Assembly (NCBI GenBank): GCA_017848965.1
Contig: JAFIHA010000043.1
Coordinates: 124,001-188,000 of the forward strand
DNA: 64,000 nucleotides
From: Dechloromonas aromatica (nom. nud.)
GTDB lineage: Bacteria; Pseudomonadota; Gammaproteobacteria; Burkholderiales; Rhodocyclaceae
Direction: 5' to 3'
The number at the start of each line of letters is the position of its first letter. The stretch's first letter is position 1. A program made the translations under genes and the position numbers. This document shows, piece by piece, positions 25,672-36,185 of the stretch. Below the pieces are notes generated by a model. The model saw only the letters and a program-made list of their open reading frames with translations, did not search any database and was not told the DNA's origin.

Positions 25672-26694
25672 TCAGCAGCGGGCCAGCAGCAACGAGCCCT
25701 TTTCCCGTGGATCAAGGTCGATGCGTTCGACGCTGGCAAAGCCCGCTTCGGCCAGCCAGTCGCGATAGTCGGCTTCGCGGTGGATCTGCGTCCCGGTCTC
25801 GTAGAGCAACGTCAGTTTGAAGGCGGCGTGGTAGGCGCCGGGCGGCTGGTCGTCGAGGTATTCGTGGATCACCAGCAGGCCGCCGGGCTTCAGGCTATCG
25901 CGGATGCGCCGGATGACGCGGCGGTTGTCGTCGGCGCTCTGGTTGTGCGCGACCGAGAGGTAGAAGACGAGGTCGAAGCCCTGCCCCCAGTCGAACTCGA
26001 GGACATCACCCGGGGTCAACGCGATGCGCTCGGCCAGGCCGTGGGCGGCGATGGTCGCCGGCGTTTCGCTCAGCGCGCTGGGCAGGTCGACGATCTGCGC
26101 GCTGAGTTGCGGATAGCGCTCGCAGAAGCGGATCGAATGCAAGCCGTGCGAGCCGCCGAGGTCGAGCAGGCGGCGCTGGTCGTCGCCTACCGGCACACGC
26201 GCCAGCAAGTCGGGGCCGAGGTCGCGGGCGAAGGCGCCCATGTAGGCGGAAAACCGCTCGCCGAGCTGCGGCCGCGCCTGCATCGCCTGCCACAGCGTGG
26301 TCTGCGGCCCGCCGCGGCGCACCGCACCGGCCAGCTCGCCCAGCATCGGCCAGGCTTCGGCGGTCCACAGCAGGCCCGGCGTGTAATCGACAGTGCCGCG
26401 TGAGGTGAACCAGCGCTGGGTCGACGCCGTGTTGGCGTAGGCTTCGTCCTGGCGTTCGAGATAGCCGATGGCGACGAGGAAATCGGCCAGCGTCGCGATG
26501 CCGCGCGCCGACGCCTGCAGCCGCCCGGCCAATTCGCTGGCGGCCAGCGGCCCGGCGGCGAGCGCTTCGAACAGGCCGAGCTGGCCGGCCGAGACGATGG
26601 CCGCCGATTTCATCATCGGCATATAGACGTCGAGCATCGCCAGCTCGGCGTCGCCGGTCGGGCGACAGATATCGGGCTTGGCCGGCGACGGCAT
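25672..26694 (-). CDS. SAM-dependent O-methyltransferase family protein
   Basis: 340 residues. The N-terminal half is a winged-helix dimerisation domain (MKSAAIVSAGQLGLFEALAAGP, about residues 28-49, then LADFLVAIGYLERQ). The C-terminal SAM domain has LLDLGGSHGLHSIRFCERYP, FDWGQGFDLVFYLSVAHNQ and LKPGGLLVIHEY. This is the acetylserotonin/CrtF O-methyltransferase type. Its start overlaps the glutathione peroxidase stop (ATGA), so it is second in that operon; the substrate cannot be inferred. Confidence 0.85.
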   Translation of the reverse strand: MPSPAKPDICRPTGDAELAMLDVYMPMMKSAAIVSAGQLGLFEALAAGPLAASELAGRLQASARGIATLADFLVAIGYLERQDEAYANTASTQRWFTSRGTVDYTPGLLWTAEAWPMLGELAGAVRRGGPQTTLWQAMQARPQLGERFSAYMGAFARDLGPDLLARVPVGDDQRRLLDLGGSHGLHSIRFCERYPQLSAQIVDLPSALSETPATIAAHGLAERIALTPGDVLEFDWGQGFDLVFYLSVAHNQSADDNRRVIRRIRDSLKPGGLLVIHEYLDDQPPGAYHAAFKLTLLYETGTQIHREADYRDWLAEAGFASVERIDLDPREKGSLLLARC

Positions 26695-27239
26695 CAGAGC
26701 CCTGCCTCGATTGCCACGCGCAGCGCCGCGTCGTCGGGCGCGGTATCGGGCGAGAAGCGGCCGACGACGCGACCGTCGCGGTCAACCAGGAATTTCTCGA
26801 AATTCCACAGCACGTCGCTGTCATTGGCCGGCAGCATGTTGTAGCCAGCGAGCTTGGCGCGGAAATCGCTGCCAGCCGGGAAGACGGTCGCCGGTGCCGC
26901 CGCGATCAGCGCCGCGTAGAGCGGATGGCGCGGCGCGCTGTTGATCTGCAACTTGGCGAACAGCGGAAAGCTGACGCCGTAATTGCTGCTGCAGAAGGCG
27001 CCGATCTCCTCGGGCGTGCCCGGTTCCTGGCCGGCGAAATCGTTGCACGGGAAGCCGAGCACCTGGAAGCCGCGCGCCGCCAGTTCCCGGTGCAGCTTTT
27101 CCAGGCCTTCGTACTGGGGCGTCAGGCCGCAGCGCGAGGCGACGTTGACCACCAGCAGAACCTCGCCGGCGTGGTCGCGCAGGCTGGCCGGGCGGCCGTC
27201 GAGCGTGTTTAGCGGAATGTCGTAGAGGCTGTCGTTCAT
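26694..27239 (-). CDS. Glutathione peroxidase family (Cys-type)
   Basis: 181 residues. The peroxidatic cysteine is in VVNVASRCGLTPQYEGLEKL (about residue 37), followed by LGFPCNDFAGQEPG (active-site Gln) and VLWNFEKFLVDRDGRVV (Trp and Asn), so the Cys-Gln-Trp-Asn tetrad is complete. Such bacterial GPx enzymes reduce hydroperoxides, usually with thioredoxin rather than glutathione. No signal peptide, so cytoplasmic. Confidence 0.95.
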   Translation of the reverse strand: MNDSLYDIPLNTLDGRPASLRDHAGEVLLVVNVASRCGLTPQYEGLEKLHRELAARGFQVLGFPCNDFAGQEPGTPEEIGAFCSSNYGVSFPLFAKLQINSAPRHPLYAALIAAAPATVFPAGSDFRAKLAGYNMLPANDSDVLWNFEKFLVDRDGRVVGRFSPDTAPDDAALRVAIEAGL

Positions 27240-27325
27240 CGTTATCTCCTGGGTTGGCGGACGCCGCTTGGAGTCCGCGAATGGCCGGTACGTTCCCGGC
27301 GCGTCGCCGCGCTACACTGACGGGC

Positions 27326-27727
27326 ATGAAGATTCCCGCGATTCCGCCCGACGAGATTGAATTTACTGCCATCCGCGCCCAGGGCGCCGGCGGGCAGAAC
27401 GTCAACAAGGTGTCGAGCGCCGCCCACCTGCGCTTCGACATCGCCGCCTCGTCGCTGCCGGAAGCCGTCCGTGCCCGCCTGCTGGCGCTCGACGACCGGC
27501 GCATCAGCAAGGACGGCGTACTGGTGATCAAGGCGCAGGAGTTCCGCAGCCTCGAGAAAAACCGCGCCGAGGCGCTGCGCCGGCTGGAAATGCTGGTCGC
27601 CGCGGCCTGTGCCGAGGTCAAGGTGCGCCGTGCGACCCAACCGAGCCGTGGCACTGTCCGCCGCCGCCAGGAAGCCAAGCGCCGGCATTCGGCGCTGAAG
27701 GCGGCGCGCCGCGGGGGCGACGATTGA
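27326..27727 (+). CDS. arfB: Alternative ribosome-rescue factor ArfB (YaeJ)
   Basis: 133 residues from the ATG that gives the family N-terminus MKIPAIPPDEIEFTAIRAQGAGGQNVNKVSSAAHLRFD. The GGQ motif (about residues 22-24) hydrolyses peptidyl-tRNA. The C-terminal tail is strongly basic (TQPSRGTVRRRQEAKRRHSA), the part that enters the empty mRNA channel of stalled ribosomes. It is alone, divergent from the peroxidase operon and convergent with nagZ. Confidence 0.95.
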   Translation: MKIPAIPPDEIEFTAIRAQGAGGQNVNKVSSAAHLRFDIAASSLPEAVRARLLALDDRRISKDGVLVIKAQEFRSLEKNRAEALRRLEMLVAAACAEVKVRRATQPSRGTVRRRQEAKRRHSALKAARRGGDD

Positions 27728-27728
27728 C

Positions 27729-28733
27729 TCAGGCAAGCCGGGCCAGCGCCTGCAGCGCTTCGCGATAGAGATGCGGGGCGGGATAGCGCCGGGTATCCGC
27801 CGGCAGCAACCGGGCGACGCGCTCGCCGCGCCGCGCATCGATTTCCGGTTGCCAGCCATCCAGTACCTGAGCGACGGCGTCCGGCGCGTTGCAGACAAGC
27901 AGCATGTCGCAGCCGGCGGCCCAGGCGGTCTGCACGCGAGCCAGCATGTCGCCGACGACGCTGGCGCCAGCCATCGACAGATCGTCAGTAAAAACGACGC
28001 CGTCAAACTTAAAGTCGTTTCTCAAATAAGTTATCCATTTATTTGAAAATACGGCGGTATTACAGTCGACGCACTCGTAGATAACATGCGCCGCCATCAC
28101 CGCATCGAGTGCCAGTTCGCGGTAGGGACGCAGGTCATCGGCCATCGCCGCGAGCGGCCGGTCGTCGATCGGCAGTTCGACATGCGAGTCGGGAATGACG
28201 TAGCCGTGGCCGGGGAAATGCTTGCCGCAAGTGCCCATGCCACCGGCTTTCAGCCCCTCGCCGAGGGCGCCGGCGAGCGCAACGACGACCGCCGGATCAC
28301 GGTGGAAGGCACGGTCGCCGATGACGCGCGACGGACCGTAGTCGAGGTCAAGCACCGGCGTGAACGAGTAATCGACGCCACAGGCGCGCAGTTCGGCGGC
28401 GAGGACGAAACCGGCGGCACGGGCAGCGGCCAGCGCGGCGACCGGATCGCTGTCGTGCAACTGGCCGAGGGCGCGCATCGGCGGCAGCCGGGTGAAGCCC
28501 TCGCGGAAGCGCTGCACCCTGCCCCCCTCGTGATCGACGGCGATCAGCAGGCGCGGCTCGCGCAGCGCGTGGATTTCGTCGCACAGCGCCGTCAGTTGGG
28601 CGCGGTCGCGGTAGTTGCGCGTGAACAGGATGATGCCGCCGACCAGCGGATGGCACAGGCGTTCGCGGTCGAGGTCGGTGAGTTCGGTGCCGGCGATGTC
28701 GATCATCAGCGGACCGGGCAGTCTGGTGCTCAT
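27729..28733 (-). CDS. nagZ: Beta-N-acetylhexosaminidase (peptidoglycan recycling)
   Basis: 334 residues, GH3. The motif KHFPGHGYVIPDSH (about residues 165-178) carries the acid/base histidine, and VVFTDDLSMAGA (about 240-251) the nucleophile Asp. It removes GlcNAc from anhydro-muropeptides in the cytoplasm. It overlaps acpS by 4 bp. About 70 bp near 28010-28080 (WITYLRNDFKFDGVVFTDD region) are less GC-rich than the rest but in frame and conserved. Confidence 0.95.
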   Translation of the reverse strand: MSTRLPGPLMIDIAGTELTDLDRERLCHPLVGGIILFTRNYRDRAQLTALCDEIHALREPRLLIAVDHEGGRVQRFREGFTRLPPMRALGQLHDSDPVAALAAARAAGFVLAAELRACGVDYSFTPVLDLDYGPSRVIGDRAFHRDPAVVVALAGALGEGLKAGGMGTCGKHFPGHGYVIPDSHVELPIDDRPLAAMADDLRPYRELALDAVMAAHVIYECVDCNTAVFSNKWITYLRNDFKFDGVVFTDDLSMAGASVVGDMLARVQTAWAAGCDMLLVCNAPDAVAQVLDGWQPEIDARRGERVARLLPADTRRYPAPHLYREALQALARLA

Positions 28734-29107
28734 GCTTGCTCCAGCAAAACGTAGGCGACGGCGTATTCGGCTTCGTCGCTGATCGAGAGGTGCGCGATCA
28801 GGCGGCGGCTTTCGACGATTTCCGCCAGTTGACCGTGAAAGTTGAATACCGGCTTGCCCAGTTCGTCGTGGCCGACGGCAATCGCCGGCAGCAGCACCGG
28901 CGGCCGCACGCCGCTGCCGAAGGCCTTGGCGAAGGCTTCCTTGGCGGCAAAGCGCTTGGCCAGGAAGCGGCCCTTGTCGGCGGCGCGTGCGAAATCGTCC
29001 AGCTCGTCCGGCGCCAGCAGCTTGTCCAGCGCCTTGTCGCCGTGCCGTTCCCACATGCCGCGCAGCCGGGCGACGGCGACGATGTCGGTGCCGATGCCGA
29101 AGATCAT
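28730..29107 (-). CDS. acpS: Holo-[acyl-carrier-protein] synthase
   Basis: 125 residues. [15 protein letters not shown] (Mg-binding Asp8), then [19 protein letters not shown] (about 48-66, with the conserved Glu) identify AcpS, which moves 4'-phosphopantetheine from CoA to Ser of ACP (acpP is at 42.1 kb). It overlaps pdxJ by 4 bp and nagZ by 4 bp, the standard pdxJ-acpS-nagZ order. Confidence 0.96.
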   Translation of the reverse strand: MIFGIGTDIVAVARLRGMWERHGDKALDKLLAPDELDDFARAADKGRFLAKRFAAKEAFAKAFGSGVRPPVLLPAIAVGHDELGKPVFNFHGQLAEIVESRRLIAHLSISDEAEYAVAYVLLEQA

Positions 29108-29865
29108 TCGGCTTCCGGACGCTCGGCGGCGGCTACCATCAGCGCCTTCATCTCGCGCACCGCCTCGCGCAGGCCGACAAAGACGGCGCGGCTGACGATG
29201 GCGTGGCCGATGTGCAGCTCGCGGATGCCGGCCAGCCGGGCGACCGGCTGGATGTTGTAGTAGTTGAGCGCATGGCCGGCGTTGAAGCGCATGCCGAGCT
29301 GGCGGATGGCACGGCCGGCGACGCGGATTTTCTGTAGTTCAGCGAGCACCGCCGGCGCCTCGGCATCGCGGCCTTTCTCGTAGAAGGCGTGGGCGTAGGG
29401 GCCGGTGTGGATCTCGCAGACGCTGGCGCCGATCCGCGCCGCCGCCTCGATCTGCGGGATTTCGGCGTCGATGAAGACGCTGGTGGTGATGCCGGCGTCG
29501 CGCAGGCGGGCGATCACGTCCTTGAGCCGGGCTTCCTGGCCGACGATGTCGAGGCCGCCCTCGGTGGTCACCTCGTGCCGCCCTTCCGGCACCAGCATGG
29601 CCATTTCCGGCCGGGTCGCGCAGGCGATGCCGACCATCTCGTCGGTCGCCGCCATTTCCAGGTTGAGCTTGATCTGCGTCGTTTCCTTGAGCCGGCGGAC
29701 ATCAGAGTCCTGAATGTGCCGGCGATCCTCGCGCAGATGCACGGTGATGCCGTCGGCGCCGCCCAGATGCGCCTCGACGGCGCCCCAGACGGGATCGGGT
29801 TCGTAGGTGCGCCGGGCCTGGCGGACGGTGGCGATGTGGTCGATGTTGACGCCGAGTTCGATCAT
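29104..29865 (-). CDS. pdxJ: Pyridoxine 5'-phosphate synthase
   Basis: 253 residues from [19 protein letters not shown], the family N-terminus (a longer in-frame start adds 11 residues with no support). [19 protein letters not shown] and [15 protein letters not shown] are the phosphate-binding and active-site stretches. It condenses 1-deoxyxylulose 5-phosphate with 3-amino-1-hydroxyacetone phosphate to PNP. AGGA precedes the ATG, inside the 13-bp direct repeat (29867-29879). Confidence 0.96.
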   Translation of the reverse strand: MIELGVNIDHIATVRQARRTYEPDPVWGAVEAHLGGADGITVHLREDRRHIQDSDVRRLKETTQIKLNLEMAATDEMVGIACATRPEMAMLVPEGRHEVTTEGGLDIVGQEARLKDVIARLRDAGITTSVFIDAEIPQIEAAARIGASVCEIHTGPYAHAFYEKGRDAEAPAVLAELQKIRVAGRAIRQLGMRFNAGHALNYYNIQPVARLAGIRELHIGHAIVSRAVFVGLREAVREMKALMVAAAERPEAE

Positions 29866-29866
29866 G

Positions 29867-29879
29867 GTTCCTGCAACTC
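29867..29879 (-). repeat. 13-bp direct repeat, pdxJ-side copy
   Basis: Minus strand GAGTTGCAGGAAC, ending 1 bp before the pdxJ start codon. The identical 13-mer is the end of recO at 30642-30654; the two copies bracket the toxin-antitoxin pair. Confidence 0.75.
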
Positions 29880-29943
29880 TCTGATGAATGCCGCTCACGA
29901 CGGGCAGCCTGTGGATTGACGTTTACTGCTGAGATTTCGGGGG

Positions 29944-30258
29944 TCAAACTGCGGCAAGCCGATCCACCGTATCCGGAAATTTTTCCACCAGGCGAATCAG
30001 TAATGTCGCCTGGGCATTTGGCTTGGCTCTGCCCTGCTCCCAGTTTTCCAGCGTCCTCGGATTCGTACGCAGGTAGCGAGCGAATACCGGACGCGACAGA
30101 TGCAGCCGTTCGCGCAAACTGACCAGTTCCTCAGCAGTCAGCGCCGGCAACGGCTGAACTTCGACCTTATGCGTACGCAAGGTCTGCTTGCCGGCACGCT
30201 CGCTCGCCAGCGCATCAAACCCCTCGGCAATTTCCGCAAACAGATTCCGCTTGGTCAT
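29944..30258 (-). CDS. higA: HigA-like antitoxin, helix-turn-helix
   Basis: 104 residues. An N-terminal toxin-binding part (MTKRNLFAEIAEGFDALASER) precedes an Xre-type HTH (LVSLRERLHLSRPVFARYLRTNPRTLENWEQGRAKPNAQA, about residues 45-85). This is the antitoxin of a RelE/HigB2-type pair, and probably represses the pair's promoter. It overlaps the toxin gene by 4 bp (ATGA), toxin first, the higBA order. Confidence 0.9.
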   Translation of the reverse strand: MTKRNLFAEIAEGFDALASERAGKQTLRTHKVEVQPLPALTAEELVSLRERLHLSRPVFARYLRTNPRTLENWEQGRAKPNAQATLLIRLVEKFPDTVDRLAAV

Positions 30259-30593
30259 CTTCGTGCCTCCAATTCGGCTTTCAACATCTGCTTGAGCACC
30301 TTCTTCTCGTCGGCACTCAAATCACTCGATTCGTCCTTGTCGTACAGGGTGAACAGCCAGAACTGCCGGCCCCCAGCCCACCAGTAGTAGATCACCCGCA
30401 AGCCGCCGCGCTTGCCTTTGCCGCGACGAGGGTCGCCATGGCGCAACTTGCGCAGACCGCCAGTCCCTTCGATCACATCGCCAGCCTCCGGGTTCGTCAG
30501 CATGAATTGCTGCAAACCACGAAAGCCTTCGTCATCGAGATAGTCGGCTCTGTACCTCGAAAATGCGGGGAGTTCAACGAACAAGGCTTTCAT
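30255..30593 (-). CDS. higB: RelE/HigB2-like toxin (mRNA interferase)
   Basis: 112 residues. LRKLRHGDPRRGKGKRGGLRVIYYWWAGGRQFWLFTLYDKDESSDLSADEKKVLKQML is the RelE-superfamily core of the HigB2 group: basic residues that contact mRNA, then the LSADEKKVLK helix. In relatives it cleaves mRNA on the ribosome. The start at 30593 is preceded by a promoter and a candidate operator rather than a good Shine-Dalgarno. Confidence 0.9.
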   Translation of the reverse strand: MKALFVELPAFSRYRADYLDDEGFRGLQQFMLTNPEAGDVIEGTGGLRKLRHGDPRRGKGKRGGLRVIYYWWAGGRQFWLFTLYDKDESSDLSADEKKVLKQMLKAELEARR

Positions 30594-30595
30594 GA

Positions 30596-30624
30596 AATAT
30601 ACGCAAGTTACGTTTATATAGCAA
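30596..30624 (-). promoter_or_regulatory. Promoter and operator of the toxin-antitoxin pair
   Basis: On the minus strand a -35 TTGCTA and -10 TATATT with a 17-bp spacer end a few bases before the toxin ATG. The spacer holds a quasi-palindrome (30601-30613, ACGcAAgTTaCGT on the plus strand), well placed for autorepression by the antitoxin. Confidence 0.5.
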
Positions 30625-30636
30625 GTTCGAGACGGA

Positions 30637-31365
30637 CTACAGTTCCTGCAACTCCTTGAAAATCTTGCGGGTTTCCAGTTCCTGGCCGCCCAGGTAATAG
30701 CTCAGCAGCGTGCGCATCAGCGTCTTGGCCTCGCCGCGCGAACGCGGGTTGGAGAAATCGCCGGCGCCGAGATCGAGCAGACTGCTGCCGCGCACCACCT
30801 GGGCGTCGGCTTCGGCGTGCGCCAGGCGCACCGGCCCCTGCTCCATCCGGTAAGTGTAGAACGCCTCGGCGACAATCGGCTCGCCGGCGGCGTCATGCTC
30901 GAGCATCAGGCCGTAGCCGAGCTCCTGCAGCAACGCTTTCTCGAAGCTGCGCAGGTCGCCCTCGCGGGTTGCCACGTCGTTGTGCGCGGCGAGCCGCTGC
31001 AGGGTTTCGGCGTAGCGGGCAAACAGCGCCTGGTGGGCGTCCTCGCGCGGCAGCAGGTGCATCAGCAGTTCGTTCAGGTAGTAACCGCAGAACAGCGCCT
31101 CGCCGCCGAGCAGCGGCTGGCCGCCGACCCATTCGGCCTTCATCAGCGTCAGCACCTCGCCCTTGCCGGCCCAGCCGATTTCCAGCGGCTGGAAGCCCAT
31201 CAGCAGGCCGCGGATCGCCGCCCGCGGCCGGCGGGCGCCGCGCGCCAAAAGCGCCATGCGGCCGAAATCGCGGCTGAAGACCTCGACGATCAGGCTGGTC
31301 TCGCGAAACGGCATGCTGTGCAGCACGTAGGCGGGCTGGCCGTCGACCTTGCTGCGCAGACTCAT
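30637..31365 (-). CDS. recO: DNA repair protein RecO
   Basis: 242 residues. The N-terminal OB fold (PAYVLHSMPFRETSLIVEVFSRDFGRMALLARGARRPRA) and helical C-terminal half (ALFCGYYLNELLMHLLP) are typical. RecO works with RecF/RecR to load RecA on SSB-coated DNA. It follows era by 12 bp in the rnc-era-recO operon; pdxJ, normally next, is displaced by the inserted TA pair. Confidence 0.95.
   Translation of the reverse strand: MSLRSKVDGQPAYVLHSMPFRETSLIVEVFSRDFGRMALLARGARRPRAAIRGLLMGFQPLEIGWAGKGEVLTLMKAEWVGGQPLLGGEALFCGYYLNELLMHLLPREDAHQALFARYAETLQRLAAHNDVATREGDLRSFEKALLQELGYGLMLEHDAAGEPIVAEAFYTYRMEQGPVRLAHAEADAQVVRGSSLLDLGAGDFSNPRSRGEAKTLMRTLLSYYLGGQELETRKIFKELQEL
30642..30654 (-). repeat. 13-bp direct repeat, recO-side copy
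   Basis: Same 13 bases as 29867-29879, here forming the last codons of recO (GAG TTG CAG GAA C). Copies are 775 bp apart. Confidence 0.75.
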
Positions 31366-31377
31366 GGCGAAACAGGC

Positions 31378-32262
31378 TTACTCGTAGCCGAGGCTCTTGA
31401 GCAGGCGTTCGTCGTCGTTCCAGCCCGACTTCACCTTGACCCAGACTTCGAGATAGACCTTGCCGTCGAACAGCCGCTCCATGTCCTGGCGCGCCTCGCT
31501 GGCGATGCGCTTCAGGGATTCGCCGCCCTTGCCGATGACGATCGCCTTGTGATTCTCGCGGTCGACGACGATGGCTGCGTAAATCCGGCGCAGGTTGCCC
31601 TCGACTTCGAATTTCTCGATCTCGACAGCAGTGGCGTAAGGCAGTTCGTCGCCGAGCAGGCGGAAGACCTTCTCGCGGATGTATTCGGCGGCGAGGAAAC
31701 GCTCCGACTTGTCGGTCAGGTCGTCTTCCGGGAACATCAGGCCTTCGTTCGGCAGGTGCTTGCGCGCCTCCTTGAGCAGGTCCTGCGTCTGCCGGCCCTT
31801 GGCGGCGCTGACCGGGACCACGGCGGTGTAGTCGAAATCGGCCGAAACCTCGGCGAGGAAAGGCAGCAGCGCTTCCTTGTTCTTCAGCAGGTCGGTCTTG
31901 TTGATGACCAGGATCACCGGGCGGTCTTTCGGCAACAGGCGCACCACCGCCTTGTCCTTGGCGTCGTAGCGACCGGCCTCGATGACGAAGAGGACGAGAT
32001 CGACGTCGTTCAAGGTCTGCGTCACGCCGCGATTCATCGCCCGATTCAGGGCGTTCGAGAACTTGGTCTGGAAGCCCGGCGTATCGACGAAGACGAACTG
32101 CGCGTCGGCCTCGGTCAGGATGCCTGTGATGCGGTGCCGGGTGGTCTGCGCCTTGCGCGAAACGATGCTGATCTTCTCGCCGATCAGGTGGTTGAGCAAG
32201 GTCGACTTGCCGACGTTGGGTCGGCCGACGATGGCGATGTAGCCGGAGCGGATTTCGGTCAT
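31378..32262 (-). CDS. era: GTPase Era
   Basis: 294 residues. G1 [10 protein letters not shown]3 DTPG, G4 NKTD, and a C-terminal KH domain (about residues 205-285, with [12 protein letters not shown]). It binds the 3' end of 16S rRNA during 30S assembly. It overlaps rnc by 4 bp. Confidence 0.98.
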   Translation of the reverse strand: MTEIRSGYIAIVGRPNVGKSTLLNHLIGEKISIVSRKAQTTRHRITGILTEADAQFVFVDTPGFQTKFSNALNRAMNRGVTQTLNDVDLVLFVIEAGRYDAKDKAVVRLLPKDRPVILVINKTDLLKNKEALLPFLAEVSADFDYTAVVPVSAAKGRQTQDLLKEARKHLPNEGLMFPEDDLTDKSERFLAAEYIREKVFRLLGDELPYATAVEIEKFEVEGNLRRIYAAIVVDRENHKAIVIGKGGESLKRIASEARQDMERLFDGKVYLEVWVKVKSGWNDDERLLKSLGYE

Positions 32263-32927
32263 GGGTTCAGGGCTTTCAAGGCCGCTTCGGCGGCGTTCTG
32301 TTCGGCGATGCGGCGGCTGCTACCGGTACCGCGGGTACGCAGCGCCGGCTGATCGATCTCGCAGGCAACGACGAAGGATTGTTCATGGGCGGCGCCACTG
32401 GTTTCCTGCAGCACATAGCGCGGCAGCGGCTTCTTACGGCCCTGCAGCCATTCCTGCAGGCGGGTCTTGGCGTCTTTCTGGAATTGCCCCGGCTTGAGTT
32501 CGCCAAGCATTGGCGCGTAAAGGCGGGAAATCGCACTGCTCGCGGTGTCGAAACCGGCATCGAGGTAAATCGCGCCGAAGATCGCTTCCAGCGCATCAGC
32601 GAGGATCGAGGGGCGTGTCGCGCCGCCGCTTTTCAGCTCGCCTTCGCCCAGACGCAGGGCCTTGCCGATTTCCAGCTCCTGCGCCAGCCGGTGCAGGCTT
32701 TCCTGGCGCACCAGATTGGCACGCAGGCGCGACAAGTCGCCTTCAGGCAAGGTCGGAAAGCGATGGTAGAGGAGCGCGGCGATGACACAATCGAGAATGC
32801 CGTCGCCGAGGAATTCCAGCCGTTCGTTATTGGGCGTACCGAAACTGCGATGGGTCAGCGCCGTCCGCAACAGTGCCGGATCGGCAAAACGATGGCCGAT
32901 CCGCTCGGCAAGGATCTGCAAGCTCAT
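32259..32927 (-). CDS. rnc: Ribonuclease III
   Basis: 222 residues: endonuclease domain with signature [17 protein letters not shown] (about residues 34-50) and [16 protein letters not shown], then a dsRNA-binding domain ([20 protein letters not shown] ... [13 protein letters not shown]). The signature has Gly where E. coli has Ser after the catalytic Asp, a position that varies in the family. It processes rRNA and mRNA. Next gene era overlaps it by 4 bp; DUF4845 precedes it by 2 bp. Confidence 0.97.
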   Translation of the reverse strand: MSLQILAERIGHRFADPALLRTALTHRSFGTPNNERLEFLGDGILDCVIAALLYHRFPTLPEGDLSRLRANLVRQESLHRLAQELEIGKALRLGEGELKSGGATRPSILADALEAIFGAIYLDAGFDTASSAISRLYAPMLGELKPGQFQKDAKTRLQEWLQGRKKPLPRYVLQETSGAAHEQSFVVACEIDQPALRTRGTGSSRRIAEQNAAEAALKALNP

Positions 32928-32929
32928 GC

Positions 32930-33283
32930 CTAGTTGGCGGTCGTCCCCTTGTATTCGATCAGCAGGCTAGCGTTGGCGAACAAGGGAATTTTCTTGTCGT
33001 AGGCGAATTCGATGACGATCTGCCCGCGGTTGTTCTTGAAAATGTCGAGATTCTTCGAGGGAAATGCCAACTGATCGACTTCGGCAAACTTTTCGAAGGA
33101 TTTGCGCAACTCGGGGACCGTCGCTTCCGGCTTGGCCTTCTCGACCACCGCCTTGATCGCGCTCTGAATCTTGTAATACTCGATCACCGAAGGCACCACC
33201 TTCATGCCCAGAACGGCCACGAGGATGAGGACGATACCCCAGAGGATCAGCCCGGTCAGTGCCACGCCGCGTTGTTGTTTCAT
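32930..33283 (-). CDS. DUF4845 family membrane-anchored protein
   Basis: 117 residues from the ATG with AAGGTGAG before it (a GTG 9 bp upstream overlaps that ribosome site). One N-terminal membrane helix (GVALTGLILWGIVLILVAVLGMKVV), then a small soluble domain. DUF4845 sits between lepB and rnc in many beta- and gamma-proteobacteria; function unknown. Confidence 0.9.
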   Translation of the reverse strand: MKQQRGVALTGLILWGIVLILVAVLGMKVVPSVIEYYKIQSAIKAVVEKAKPEATVPELRKSFEKFAEVDQLAFPSKNLDIFKNNRGQIVIEFAYDKKIPLFANASLLIEYKGTTAN

Positions 33284-33293
33284 TACTCTCACC

Positions 33294-34082
33294 TTACCTG
33301 AATGAACCGATACGGCTGAAATCGCTGAAATTCAGCCAGATGAAAAATGCCTTGCCGACGATGTTCTCTTCCGGCACAAACCCCCAGGCACGGCTATCGC
33401 GGCTGTTGTCGCGATTGTCGCCCATCATGAAGTAATGACCGTCCGGCACCTTGCAAGTCACGCCACTGGCATTGTAAGTGCAATTCTCGCGGTAGGGAAA
33501 GGACGATACGCCAGGGATGAAGGCCGGTGCATCGGCATCGTTGAGGACGCGATGTTCGACTTGGCCGAGCTTTTCCGTGAACTGCTGCGAATAGTACAGG
33601 CGCTCGGCGTGCAGGAAATCTGCCTCCGGCTTCATCGCCACCGGCTCGCCGTTGATGCGCAGTTGCTTGTTGTGGTAATCGATGGTGTCGCCCGGCAGGC
33701 CGACGACGCGCTTGATGTAGTCGAGCGACGGATCCTCGGGGTAGCGGAAGACCATGACGTCGCCGCGCTGCGGATCACTGACCTCGATCACCTTGGTGTT
33801 GATCACCGGCAGGCGAATGCCGTAGGCGTACTTGTTGACCAGGATGTAGTCGCCGACCAGCAAGGTTGGAATCATCGAGCCGGAGGGAATCTTGAACGGC
33901 TCGAACAGGAAGGAGCGAAGCACGAAGACGATCAGGATCACCGGGAAGAAATCGGCGCCCCACTCCACCCACAGGGGCTGCTTGTCGCTGGCGGCGCGCA
34001 ATTTCCGGAACTTGAGGATGTCGACCGCATACAGGATGCCGGTGATGACGGTCAGGACGAGGAGGATCAGGGCGAAGTTCAT
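33294..34082 (-). CDS. lepB: Signal peptidase I
   Basis: 262 residues. N-terminal membrane helix (FALILLVLTVITGILYAV) and a second hydrophobic stretch, then the catalytic Ser in FKIPSGSMIPTLLVGDYILV (about residue 79) and Lys in GDVMVFRYPEDPSLDYIKRVVG, with the box E region GDNRDNSRDSRAWG. It cleaves secretory signal peptides on the outer face of the inner membrane. 8 bp downstream of lepA. Confidence 0.97.
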   Translation of the reverse strand: MNFALILLVLTVITGILYAVDILKFRKLRAASDKQPLWVEWGADFFPVILIVFVLRSFLFEPFKIPSGSMIPTLLVGDYILVNKYAYGIRLPVINTKVIEVSDPQRGDVMVFRYPEDPSLDYIKRVVGLPGDTIDYHNKQLRINGEPVAMKPEADFLHAERLYYSQQFTEKLGQVEHRVLNDADAPAFIPGVSSFPYRENCTYNASGVTCKVPDGHYFMMGDNRDNSRDSRAWGFVPEENIVGKAFFIWLNFSDFSRIGSFR

Positions 34083-34090
34083 GCGGTATC

Positions 34091-35881
<1,791 letters not shown>

Positions 35882-35891
35882 TGCAGCCAGT

Positions 35892-35915
35892 AAAAAAGGG
35901 CGCGCTCGGCGCCCT
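35892..35915 (-). terminator. Intrinsic terminator just upstream of lepA
   Basis: Minus strand: 7-bp stem AGGGCGC/GCGCCCT with a 5-nt loop, then six T. It follows the rpoE-rseC-mucD-glutaredoxin operon (glutaredoxin stops at 35940) and leaves only about 10 bp before the lepA ATG. Confidence 0.75.
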
Positions 35916-35939
35916 GCTCGGTTCGAAAGACCGTGAATT

Positions 35940-36185
35940 CTAGCGGATTCCGCTCAAATATTCACGGGTTTTGGCGGCGTCCAGGAAGTGGTGGCATAGC
36001 TCGGTTTCCCCGTGCAGCAGGACCGGCACCAGTTCGTCGTAACGGGCTTCAAGATCGGGGTCGGCATCGACGTCAAGCACCTGGAGGCTGGCCTCGAACT
36101 CGGCGAGCAGTGGCGCCAACGCCTCCTCCATGTCATGGCAGAGGTGGCAGTAGCTGCGGCTGAGCAGGGTCAGTTCAATGGCCAT
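35940..36185 (-). CDS. Glutaredoxin family protein (DUF836)
   Basis: 81 residues, thioredoxin-fold: [19 protein letters not shown] carries a C-x2-C redox motif near the N-terminus, and [12 protein letters not shown] the cis-Pro region. DUF836 proteins are small glutaredoxin-like proteins of unknown partner. The start overlaps mucD by 11 bp; last gene of the rpoE operon before the terminator. Confidence 0.9.
   Translation of the reverse strand: MAIELTLLSRSYCHLCHDMEEALAPLLAEFEASLQVLDVDADPDLEARYDELVPVLLHGETELCHHFLDAAKTREYLSGIR

Noticed and set aside
32770..32830. RNase III signature Ser to Gly change as a defect
   Set aside because: The position varies naturally in the family and the catalytic Glu/Asp residues are all present.
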